Positions 1 to 5,770 of a stretch of 5,770 bases of DNA are shown here, in pieces. This DNA is from an uncultured Bacteroidales bacterium (GTDB lineage: Bacteria > Bacteroidota > Bacteroidia > Bacteroidales > UBA932), in NCBI GenBank assembly GCA_945912085.1, contig CAMEBJ010000085.1:1-5770 (forward strand), written 5' to 3'. The notes below the pieces were generated by a model that saw nothing but the letters and a program-made list of their open reading frames with translations, did no database searches and was not told the DNA's origin. The translations under genes were made by a program, and so were the position numbers. The number at the start of each line of letters is the position of its first letter. Position 1 is the first letter of the stretch.

Positions 1-476
1 CCTTGGAAACGGGCAAGGCGACTTTCTACAGCCGCACACGGGAAGCCCTTTGGACCAAGGGGGAGACCAGCGGCAATTTCCTGAATGTCGTGGATATGTT
101 TGCAGACTGCGACAGCGACACCCTTCTTCTTCGCTGCAATCCTTGCGGTCCGACCTGCCACAGGGGAACTGTCAGCTGTTTTGACACACCGGACAACGAA
201 GGTTTCATCCGCAGTCTTGAAAAAGTCATCCAGGGTCGTCATGAGACTATGCCTGAAGGTTCCTACACCACTAAACTTTTCACAAAGGGAGTGAACAAGA
301 TTGCCCAGAAAGTTGGTGAGGAGGCAGTGGAGACTGTGATTGAAGCCACCTGCGGCAATCGTGAGCGCTATCTTTACGAGTCCTGTGACCTGATTTACCA
401 CCTTCTTGTGCTCAACGAGCAGATGGGATTCAGCATCTCAGACCTGGAGAAGGAACTGTCGTCCAGACACAAGTAA
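1..476 (+). CDS. hisIE: HisIE: phosphoribosyl-AMP cyclohydrolase / phosphoribosyl-ATP pyrophosphatase, 3' part
   Basis: This is the C-terminal 157 residues or so of the bifunctional enzyme for steps two and three of cytosolic histidine biosynthesis: HisE hydrolyses phosphoribosyl-ATP to phosphoribosyl-AMP, and HisI opens the adenine ring. The visible HisI part (residues 1-60) has E-T-G-K, S-R-x-R-x-x-L-W-x-K-G-E-T-S-G-N, the metal-binding D-C-D-x-D and the C-H-x5-C pair of the family. The HisE part (about 68-157) has G-S-Y-T-x-K-L-F, the K-V-G-E-E-A-V-E-T helix and E-x-x-D-L-I-Y-H-L-L-V-L. Both halves look intact and are in one frame. The reading frame is open to the left edge, so the TTG at position 3 is an internal leucine codon and not a start; by comparison with the family roughly 40 N-terminal residues lie outside. 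The stop is TAA at 474-476. In many bacteria hisIE is the last gene of the his operon, and nothing co-directional and intact follows here. Confidence 0.95.
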   Translation, partial: LETGKATFYSRTREALWTKGETSGNFLNVVDMFADCDSDTLLLRCNPCGPTCHRGTVSCFDTPDNEGFIRSLEKVIQGRHETMPEGSYTTKLFTKGVNKIAQKVGEEAVETVIEATCGNRERYLYESCDLIYHLLVLNEQMGFSISDLEKELSSRHK

Positions 477-496
477 AACAAAACAGTGTGGCACTG
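475..496 (-). terminator. possible weak terminator for minus-strand transcripts
   Basis: Read on the minus strand, CAGTG-CCA-CACTG forms a perfect 5-bp stem with a 3-base loop (496-484) and is followed directly by TTTTGTTTT (483-475). It sits at the hisIE stop codon, where it could end antisense transcripts arriving from the uxaC side. The stem is short and the T tract is interrupted, so it could be chance. On the plus strand no T run follows the stem, so it is not a good hisIE terminator. Confidence 0.3.
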
Positions 497-498
497 CC

Positions 499-1017
499 TG
501 TGACAATGCCTACAAGTCCCTCTTGATGCTTGAACCTTCCGGAGTGGTGCTTCCTCCGCTTTTCAAGAACGGCACTATGGCTCTTGCCTCACAGGTGAGG
601 GATATCGTCCAGGTTAGGATTATCCGGGACAAATCCAGATAGTCTGACCCAACCTTGAGCAGGAGGGAAGGATTCAATGATTACATTTTCTCGCATTTCC
701 CTGAATGTGAACTGACCAGCATACTGATTGACCCGTCACGCCCTGAGTCCGTGACTGATTCCCTGAAAGTGCTGACCCGGGACAGGAAACTTGTCGTGAT
801 GTTCAATTCGAGGATTCATCTCATCACGGATTTTCTGCGCAAACACCCTTCCGAGGGTCGCCGTGTAATCGGATTTGACAATCTGGAGAAGAATGTGGAG
901 GCCTTTCAGGCTGTCACAACCTTGGCTGACTACATCGTGAAAGGCAAAAAACCGGTCAGCCGTGACAATTATGCCCATATGGACATATTGACACGGCTGA
1001 ATATCGACAACTATTGA
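499..1017 (+). pseudogene. decayed LacI-family transcriptional regulator (C-terminal sugar-binding part only)
   Basis: One frame read through 499-1017 gives a chain of LacI/GalR effector-domain pieces in the right order: S-L-L-M-L-E-P-S-G-V-V-L-P-P-L-F-K (517-567), R-I-I-R-D-K-S (616-636), S-D-P-T-L-S-R-R-E-G-F (643-675), V-V-M-F-N-S-R (796-816), R-V-I-G-F-D-N-L-E-K-N-V (862-897) and L-A-D-Y-I-V-K-G-K-K-P-V followed by D-I-L-T-R (922-1001). The normal family is about 330-360 residues; this stretch is 172 codons and a stop. The N-terminal helix-turn-helix and the first part of the core are absent. A TAG at 640-642 lies where these proteins usually have Q, L or similar (D-K-S-x-x-S-D-P-T). Two segments are missing without frame change: about 40 residues near 604-612 and about 20 near 905-912. 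The left boundary is approximate, about 20 bases after the hisIE stop. Without a DNA-binding domain it cannot act as a repressor. The sequence before 499 in this frame overlaps hisIE and is unrelated. Confidence 0.8.
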
Positions 1018-1021
1018 TTCT

Positions 1022-1051
1022 CAGGGAGGAGTTTATAAGGTAACTCCGCTG
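1022..1051. terminator. possible stem-loop between converging genes
   Basis: GGAGTT (1028-1033) and AACTCC (1042-1047) are perfect inverted arms around an 8-base loop; CAG/CTG outside them could extend the stem across a small internal loop. It lies between the end of the LacI remnant (1017) and the uxaC stop (1078), where a two-way terminator would be expected. On the plus strand only a short TATTTT follows, and on the minus strand there is no T run, so terminator activity is doubtful. Confidence 0.3.
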
Positions 1052-1077
1052 TATTTTGCCATTTGATGCGGATGAGG

Positions 1078-2478
1078 TTAGAAGTTGAAATAATTCCTGG
1101 CATTGTTGTAGGAGATGTCCTCCACGACTTTCCTGATGAAATCCATCTCGCTTGCAGGGAGTTTGCCCTTCTCGATCTCCTCACCGAGGACGGAGCAGAG
1201 GATGCGGCGGAAGTATTCGTGGCGCGGATAGCTGACAAAACTGCGTGAGTCGGTCAGCATTCCGACGAATCTTGTAAACAGTCCGAGGGCTGAGAGTGCG
1301 TTCATCTGCTTGCGCATACCGTCTTCCTGATCGAGGAACCACCAGCCTGAACCGAACTGCATCTTGCCCGGAACAGTTCCGTCGTTGAAGGTGTAGGCCA
1401 TTGTCATCAGCACCTCGTTGTCCTTCGGGTTGAGGCAGTAGAGGATGGTTTTTGCCAGTTTGCCCTCAAGTGTGAGCCTGTCGAAGAAGCGGTGTCCTGC
1501 GGCAGCGCACTGGACGTCGTGGATTGCATCGTAGCCCGTGTCGGGACCGAGGATATTGAACATTCTCGTGTTGTTGTTGCGGATAGCGCCGATGTGGAAC
1601 TGCTGTGCCCAACCTGCCTCGGCATCCATCACTGCAAAGTCGTGCAGACAGGCGCTGCGGAATTTGTCAAGTTCCTCTGCGTCAGCATTCTTTCCTGAAA
1701 GAACTTTTGCAAAGATTGCCTTGATTTCGCTGTCGGTGTAGTCAGAGGCATAGAAAGTCTCGAGACCGTGGTCTGAAAGTTTGCAGCCCATTGACTCAAA
1801 GAACTCGTGACGCCTTTGCAGGGCTTCGAGAAGGTCTGAGTATGAGCGGATTTCCATTCCTGCGGCTTCGCCGAGTTTCTCGAGATATGCCTTGTAGGAT
1901 TCCGGATTCTCAATTGCCATTGCCTTGTCAGGCCTCCAGGCAGGAATGACTTTCACTCCGAACGGCTTTTCGGCAATTGCCTTGTGGTAGCGCAGATCAT
2001 CGGCAGGGTCGTCCGTCGTGCAGACAACCTCAACATTGAATCTTCTGATGAGGGCCTGTCCCCGGAACTCCTCGGTCGCCAGTTTTGCATTGCACTCCTC
2101 GAAAATATCCCTTGCAGTGGCAGGGGAGAGCAGGGAGTCGATTCCGAAAACTCTCTTGAGCTCGAGATGTGTCCAGTGATAGAGAGGGTTTCTCATCGTA
2201 TATGGCACGGTCTCAGCCCATTTGCTGAATTTCTCCCAGGATGATTTGCTTCCAGTAATATATTCCTCGTCCACTCCGTTGCCCCTCATTGCGCGCCATT
2301 TGTAATGGTCGCCTCCGAGCCAGAGTTCCGTGATGTCTGCAAACTGATGGTTTTCGGCAATCATCTGCGGAATGAGATGGCAGTGATAGTCGATGATCGG
2401 CATTTTTTCCGCTCCTTCGTGGTAGAGCTGTCGTGCTGCCTCATTCGACAGCATGAAATCTTCGTTGATGAAAGACAT
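1078..2478 (-). CDS. uxaC: glucuronate (uronate) isomerase UxaC
   Basis: A complete 466-residue cytosolic enzyme that converts D-glucuronate to D-fructuronate and D-galacturonate to D-tagaturonate, the first step of hexuronate breakdown. The length matches the family (about 470). Near the N-terminus D30-x-H32-C-H34 is the metal-binding motif of this amidohydrolase-superfamily TIM barrel, in the usual context M-P-I-I-D-Y-H-C-H-L. Other family stretches are W-L-G-G-D-H-Y-K-W-R-A-M-R, C-T-T-D-D-P-A-D-D-L, G-S-G-W-W-F and S-Y-P-R-H-E-Y-F-R-R near the C-terminus. The start is ATG at 2478-2476; the leader is A/T-rich with no clear Shine-Dalgarno, normal for Bacteroidetes. The stop is TAA. The helicase gene ends 51 bases upstream on the same strand, so co-transcription is possible; I see no good Bacteroidetes promoter in the gap. 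No other uronate genes (uxuA, uxuB, kdgK) are visible, but a LacI-family remnant lies just beyond its 3' end. No frameshifts or missing motifs were seen. Confidence 0.96.
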   Translation of the reverse strand: MSFINEDFMLSNEAARQLYHEGAEKMPIIDYHCHLIPQMIAENHQFADITELWLGGDHYKWRAMRGNGVDEEYITGSKSSWEKFSKWAETVPYTMRNPLYHWTHLELKRVFGIDSLLSPATARDIFEECNAKLATEEFRGQALIRRFNVEVVCTTDDPADDLRYHKAIAEKPFGVKVIPAWRPDKAMAIENPESYKAYLEKLGEAAGMEIRSYSDLLEALQRRHEFFESMGCKLSDHGLETFYASDYTDSEIKAIFAKVLSGKNADAEELDKFRSACLHDFAVMDAEAGWAQQFHIGAIRNNNTRMFNILGPDTGYDAIHDVQCAAAGHRFFDRLTLEGKLAKTILYCLNPKDNEVLMTMAYTFNDGTVPGKMQFGSGWWFLDQEDGMRKQMNALSALGLFTRFVGMLTDSRSFVSYPRHEYFRRILCSVLGEEIEKGKLPASEMDFIRKVVEDISYNNARNYFNF

Positions 2479-2529
2479 AATTATATTGTTTTATATTTTT
2501 TTTATATTCCTTACGAATTCCGGGTTTTG
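2479..2529 (-). other. A/T-rich leader of uxaC
   Basis: The 51-base gap between the helicase stop and the uxaC ATG is almost pure A/T in the 30 bases next to the ATG. It contains an A8 run (minus strand) and an 18-base perfect mirror repeat at 2491-2508. Unstructured A-rich leaders commonly serve as translation start regions in Bacteroidetes, where Shine-Dalgarno pairing is weak. I found no TAnnTTTG element with a suitably spaced upstream TTTG here, so a promoter is not claimed. Confidence 0.5.
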
Positions 2530-4644
2530 TCATTTCTCAAATTCCCTGCAGACAGAGAGAATCTCTTCTCCGTATTTCTCGAATTTGGCTTGGCCGAATC
2601 CCTTGACGCTGAGAAGTTCCTCTTTGGTGTGGGGCACTGTTGAGGCGATGGTCATCAGGGTGCTCTGGTGAAGGATCATATAGGCGGGGATGTTTTCGGT
2701 CTTGAATTTTTCGCTTCTCCAGAGCTGGAGCCTCTCCCGCAATTGTTCATTGACCACTGAACTGCCTTCACCTTCGGAATGTTCGATTTTCTTCAGACGA
2801 CGTTCCTTTTTCGGTTTCTTGCGGTCTTCGGTCAGGACGTCGGCGCGAATCTGGTTGTACCTTTGGGGCGTGAGCTGGAAGTCAAGAATGCATTTGAAGG
2901 TCCTGCAGGTGATTTCCAGGCAGTTGAGGGCCTCGGTAGTGGACTCTTTCACATTTTTGGCGTTTTCCTTGTTGTCGATTGCAAGGCCCGAGATGTCAAG
3001 TGTCAGGTCGCGTGCCTTCTCGAAGAGGGGCAGAAAGTAGCTTGCTGCCTTCACCAGCCTTTCGTTCAGGTAGGATGTGTCGTAAGTCGGGCTGTTCTGG
3101 ATTTTTGTGAGCTGGGTCTGAAAGGTGTCTCCGACCTTCTTTGCATCGTCAAGTGCACGGACTGTTTCCAGGAATGCTTGATACTGTGTAGGATAGACCT
3201 TTTCTACGCTTCCTCTGCAGGCTTTCCTGACCCAACCGGCGTTCCTGCAGCATTCGTCGAAGGAGAAAATCTCCCGCAGTATGTCAAACCAGTAGGCAAT
3301 CCCGTCTTCGTTCAGATGTTTCCGCACGGCCTCGATGGGGGGAATTTCGGCATTGAAATCTGCCACATTCCAGTCGTTGTAGATGTTGGAAGCCCTCACG
3401 GGAGTCTCCAGGGAGATGCCCTCAAGACTGCGGCAGCGTGACAGGGCCACATAGACCTGTCCGAAAGCAAAGGCTGCACCGGCGTTGATGATTACCCTGT
3501 CGAAAGTCAGCCCCTGACTTTTGTGGATGGTGATGGCCCAGGCAATCCGGAGCGGCAGCTGCCTGAAAGTCCCGACGGTCTCCTGACGGATTTCTCCGGA
3601 CTCCTTGTCAAGGGTGTACTGTGTGTTGCACCATTCGGAGACCTCGACCGGGATAGTCCTTCCGTCTGAATCCATTACTCTGACAACACCTTTATTGTCA
3701 ATATCTTCAATCTTTCCGACCTTTCCGTTGTAATATGCTCCTTCAGGGTCGTTCCTGGCGAACATCACCTGAGCCCCCTTTTTCAGGGTCAGAACCTTTC
3801 CCACAGGGTAGAGGCTTTCCGGAAAATCGCCCTCGATTTCCGCCTCGAAAATGTGCTCCTCGCCTTTCAGTTCATTGAGTTTCCGGCTGTTGATTTCATC
3901 AGACTGGGCATTGTGGGTCGTCAGTCTGATGGTCTCCCCACTGCCGGCCTCCTCGCCGTCAAATGCCCCGACCCGGGAGTTAAGTGCCTTCAGGATTTCA
4001 GGAGTGGCCCTGTTGTCCCGGATTGCATTCAGGATTTCAAGGAATGATGCATCCTTCTGACGATAAACCCTGGTCAGTTCAATGGTGATGTAGGGCAGTT
4101 TCGCAAGAGCCTTTGAACTGAAGAAATACGGTGAAGGATAGACCTGTGAGATGTACTGCCTCTCATTTTCCTTCACGACTGGGGAGAGTTGCTGCGCGTC
4201 CCCTATCATCAGAAGCTGCACCCCTCCGAAAGGCTTGTCATTGCGGCGGTACCGCCTTAGGGTCATATCCACGGCGTCAAGCAGGTCGGCCCTCACCATA
4301 GAAATCTCGTCGATGATCAGAAGGTCGAGCGTCCGGATGATACGGATTCTGTCCTTCCGGAGTCCGCGGTAATGCTCTGGCATCTGGTACTCCGTCACAA
4401 GTTCCTTTACATCAGGAAGATACGGACATAGTGGGAGCAGGAAAAACGAATGAATGGTGGAACCTCCGGCATTGATTGCGGCAACTCCGGTAGGTGCGAG
4501 AACAATGAAGCGTTTGGATGTTGTGGCGGTGATGTGCTTCAGGAAAGTGGTCTTTCCGGTTCCGGCCTTTCCCGTCAGGAAGATTGACCTGCCTGTCTCG
4601 TTGACATATCTTTCCGCCGTTTCAAAAACTAAATCTTTTTCCAT
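2530..4644 (-). CDS. Pif1-like superfamily 1 DNA helicase with C-terminal HRDC-like region
   Basis: A 704-residue ATP-dependent helicase of the Pif1/RecD-like SF1B group, expected to unwind DNA 5' to 3' in replication or repair. Numbered from the ATG chosen here: Walker A G-K-A-G-T-G-K-T at 25-32; motif Ia A-P-T-G-V-A-A-I-N ending in T-I-H-S-F-F at 50-68; Walker B I-I-D-E with D112-E113 then I-S-M-V; motif III G-D-x-Q-Q-L-S-P-V at 148-156; R-V-Y-R-Q at 192-196; motif V with T-I-H-K-S-Q-G-L-T-F-D at 371-381; motif VI V-A-L-S-R-C at 398-403. All look intact. Residues about 450-630 match no domain I recognise. The last 70 (635-704) resemble an HRDC domain, with I-P-A-Y-M-I-L and L-L-S-V-K-G-F-G-x-x-K-F-x-K-Y-G. 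A longer reading from TTG at 4680 adds 12 residues, but that codon overlaps a probable promoter -7 element; ATG 4644 follows AGAAAAGG at 3 bases and starts with M-E-K-D-L-V-F. The stop is TGA. The function of this subgroup in vivo is not known to me. Confidence 0.93.
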   Translation of the reverse strand: MEKDLVFETAERYVNETGRSIFLTGKAGTGKTTFLKHITATTSKRFIVLAPTGVAAINAGGSTIHSFFLLPLCPYLPDVKELVTEYQMPEHYRGLRKDRIRIIRTLDLLIIDEISMVRADLLDAVDMTLRRYRRNDKPFGGVQLLMIGDAQQLSPVVKENERQYISQVYPSPYFFSSKALAKLPYITIELTRVYRQKDASFLEILNAIRDNRATPEILKALNSRVGAFDGEEAGSGETIRLTTHNAQSDEINSRKLNELKGEEHIFEAEIEGDFPESLYPVGKVLTLKKGAQVMFARNDPEGAYYNGKVGKIEDIDNKGVVRVMDSDGRTIPVEVSEWCNTQYTLDKESGEIRQETVGTFRQLPLRIAWAITIHKSQGLTFDRVIINAGAAFAFGQVYVALSRCRSLEGISLETPVRASNIYNDWNVADFNAEIPPIEAVRKHLNEDGIAYWFDILREIFSFDECCRNAGWVRKACRGSVEKVYPTQYQAFLETVRALDDAKKVGDTFQTQLTKIQNSPTYDTSYLNERLVKAASYFLPLFEKARDLTLDISGLAIDNKENAKNVKESTTEALNCLEITCRTFKCILDFQLTPQRYNQIRADVLTEDRKKPKKERRLKKIEHSEGEGSSVVNEQLRERLQLWRSEKFKTENIPAYMILHQSTLMTIASTVPHTKEELLSVKGFGQAKFEKYGEEILSVCREFEK

Positions 4645-4677
4645 ATACCTTTTCTGTTCCCCGTCAACCGCAACGCT

Positions 4678-4708
4678 CAAAGGTAGTAAAAGTTTCGGGA
4701 ATATGAAA
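4678..4708 (-). promoter_or_regulatory. Bacteroidetes-type promoter for the helicase gene
   Basis: On the minus strand TACCTTTG (4685-4678) matches the Bacteroidetes -7 consensus TAnnTTTG exactly, and TTTC (4708-4705), one base off the -33 TTTG, lies 19 bases upstream. Transcription would begin a few bases after 4678, giving a leader of about 25-32 bases before the ATG at 4644. The element stands in the 112-base gap between the fucosidase stop and the helicase, so the helicase can be transcribed independently of the fucosidase. Only one such hit in a short region makes chance possible. Confidence 0.55.
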
Positions 4709-4756
4709 TATCATCGTTCCAGCGAAGGCAAACCATTCTGAAAATCCCTCCTTTGT

Positions 4757-5770
4757 CTAGAGTGAATCCTCCGGAGTAATTTCCGGAGCACGGTAAACCC
4801 CGATGCTGGAAATCAGCGGGCAGGCCTTGCTGTCAAGGATGTTGAAACGCAACCGGGTGGCCTTGACGTCAGGAAAGCAGACGATTCTCTTGCGCCCTAT
4901 TGTCTGGAGTCCGTCCTCAGATGCGGAAATCGCGTCGTTTAATTCAATCCATTTCCCGTCCACAAGAGCTTCCAGAGAGAAATCCTTCACCCTTTGTCCC
5001 AATCGTACATATTCCTGAACTACGAACCTGTTGAATGTGGTCTCGCGTCCGAAATCAATTGTGAGAGAGGCTGCCGTGACATCGTCGTCAGTTGCCCAGT
5101 AAGTGTTTTCATCGGCATCGACGGCCTTTGCTGCGGAATATCTGCGTGCTCTGCCCCTTTCGTTGGTCGCACTGATCTTTGCTCCCTCAGCAAGATTGTC
5201 ACTGAAGACGGTCTCAATCATTTTCCTGAAAGCGGAACCCCTTGCGCTGTCAATCGGATGTATGAGTCCGTCGGGGGTAATCGGAAAGTTGAGCAGGAGG
5301 GTCCCGTTGCGCCCAACTGACTTGTAGTAAATATCCATCAGTTTTGAAAGGCTCTTGACCTGAGAGTCCTCGCTTTCGTGGTAGAACCAGCCCGGGCGAA
5401 TTGAGACATCGGCCTCGGAGATACACCAGAGGTCTCCGTCCTCGCTTCCGTGACGGCGGGTCTCTGAGGTCATCGGCTCGCCTCTCCTCTTCGGGGTCCA
5501 GTGAGGATATCCTATGACCCCGCGCTCGTTTCCGCACCAGGTCATTTCGGCTCCGTGTTCCGCCGCACCCCAAACGCAGACGTGGTCCTGGAGACTCCTG
5601 ACCAGTTCGTAGGTCTTGTCCCAGCCGTAATAGTCCTCGCTGATTGTCCTGTGCTCATCCGCACCGCCGTACCATCCGTTCCCTCCGTTAGCCCCGTCAA
5701 ACCAGACCTCGAAGATGTCCCCGTAGTTGCTCAGAAGTTCGGTAAGCTGGTTCCTGAAATACTCGACATA
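4757..5770 (-). CDS. GH29 alpha-L-fucosidase with C-terminal F5/8 type C (discoidin-like) domain, 3' part
   Basis: The frame is open from the right edge to TAG at 4759-4757, giving 337 visible residues; the N-terminal part, including any signal peptide, lies outside, and the ATG at 5545 is internal. The enzyme releases terminal L-fucose from glycans by a retaining mechanism, probably in the periplasm or at the cell surface. Numbered from the edge, E-V-W-F-D-G-A at 21-27 holds the catalytic nucleophile D25 (codon 5698-5696). G-N-E at 80-82 may supply the acid/base E82, by analogy with GH29-B enzymes. E-A-D-V-S-I-R-P-G-W-F-Y-H at 119-131 and S-V-G-R-N-G-T-L-L-L-N-F-P at 151-163 are strong family signatures. 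The catalytic part ends near 185. Residues about 195-327 form a discoidin/CBM32-like beta-sandwich: A-V-D-A-D-E-N-T-Y-W-A-T-D-D, then L-T-I-D-F-G, F-N-R-F-V-V-Q-E and a final R-L-R-F-N-I; this domain type usually binds sugars. The presence of the domain and the G-N-E motif suggest alpha-1,3/4 specificity, which is inference. The usual S-D-x-G-P-D-x-R stretch before G-N-E is replaced by W-G-A-A-E-H-G-A-E. Confidence 0.92.
   Translation of the reverse strand, partial: YVEYFRNQLTELLSNYGDIFEVWFDGANGGNGWYGGADEHRTISEDYYGWDKTYELVRSLQDHVCVWGAAEHGAEMTWCGNERGVIGYPHWTPKRRGEPMTSETRRHGSEDGDLWCISEADVSIRPGWFYHESEDSQVKSLSKLMDIYYKSVGRNGTLLLNFPITPDGLIHPIDSARGSAFRKMIETVFSDNLAEGAKISATNERGRARRYSAAKAVDADENTYWATDDDVTAASLTIDFGRETTFNRFVVQEYVRLGQRVKDFSLEALVDGKWIELNDAISASEDGLQTIGRKRIVCFPDVKATRLRFNILDSKACPLISSIGVYRAPEITPEDSL

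Noticed and set aside
592..618. Near-identical 9-mers CAGGTGAGG and CAGGTTAGG near the first LacI gap, as a recombination scar
   Set aside because: Deletion between direct repeats should leave a single copy, and the two differ by one base. This is probably chance.
655..1017. An intact small gene starting at TTG 655
   Set aside because: Homology to LacI effector domains continues in the same frame across the stop at 640-642, and an internal segment is missing. It is the tail of a broken gene.
2479..2560. Promoter for uxaC
   Set aside because: A TTTG occurs in the end of the helicase gene, but no TAnnTTTG follows at 19-21 bases; the nearest TA-containing sequence matches poorly.
2779..3441. 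Open frame of 220 codons on the plus strand
   Set aside because: It lies wholly inside the intact helicase gene on the other strand, its protein resembles nothing I know, and it has no plausible leader. It is a shadow frame.
4686..4756. Terminator after the fucosidase gene
   Set aside because: The best inverted arms (around GTT..CC and GG..AAC) are short and bulged, with no T run in the right place.
4757..5545. Fucosidase starting at ATG 5545
   Set aside because: The frame stays open to the right edge and the upstream residues include the GH29 nucleophile motif W-F-D-G, so this ATG is internal.
5250..5573. Open frame of 107 codons on the minus strand
   Set aside because: It overlaps the GH29 fucosidase in a different frame of the same strand. 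The fucosidase frame carries the recognisable motifs.
1..5770. Mobile elements, CRISPR arrays, tRNA or rRNA genes
   Set aside because: No transposase or integrase motifs, no spaced repeats, no long terminal inverted repeats and no cloverleaf or rRNA-like segments were seen on either strand.

Overview
The window looks like a chromosomal segment of a Bacteroidales-type gut or rumen bacterium; genus is not resolved. Three things point there: a fused HisI-HisE protein, the remnant of a LacI-type regulator ending in the D-I-L-T-R pattern I associate with Bacteroidetes regulators, and a Bacteroidetes-style promoter (TTTC-N19-TACCTTTG, close to the known TTTG / TAnnTTTG consensus) in front of the helicase gene. 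Base composition is near even by eye, with an A/T-rich leader before one gene. This is judged from sequence memory, not from a search.

Layout, left to right. The 3' part of hisIE (+, cut by the left edge) ends at 476. About 20 bases later begins a broken LacI-family regulator (+, about 499-1017), with no DNA-binding half, one in-frame stop and two internal gaps. It faces uxaC tail to tail. uxaC (glucuronate isomerase, minus, 2478-1078) is intact. Fifty-one bases upstream of it, on the same strand, ends a Pif1-like SF1 helicase with a C-terminal HRDC-like region (minus, 4644-2530). A further 112 bases upstream ends the 3' part of a GH29 alpha-L-fucosidase with a C-terminal discoidin-like (F5/8 type C) domain (minus, running off the right edge).

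How the parts may relate. The fucosidase releases fucose from glycans and UxaC starts hexuronate breakdown, so two of the three minus-strand genes fit carbohydrate scavenging. The helicase between them is a DNA-maintenance enzyme with its own likely promoter, and its position looks like chromosomal neighbourhood rather than shared function. The LacI remnant beside uxaC may be the former regulator of a sugar-acid cluster that has been lost or rearranged; this is inference.

I saw no tRNA, rRNA, CRISPR array, insertion sequence, phage gene or toxin-antitoxin pair, and no convincing undescribed multi-gene system. The points most worth a second look are the decayed regulator, the corrected helicase start, and an unusual segment in the fucosidase active-site region.
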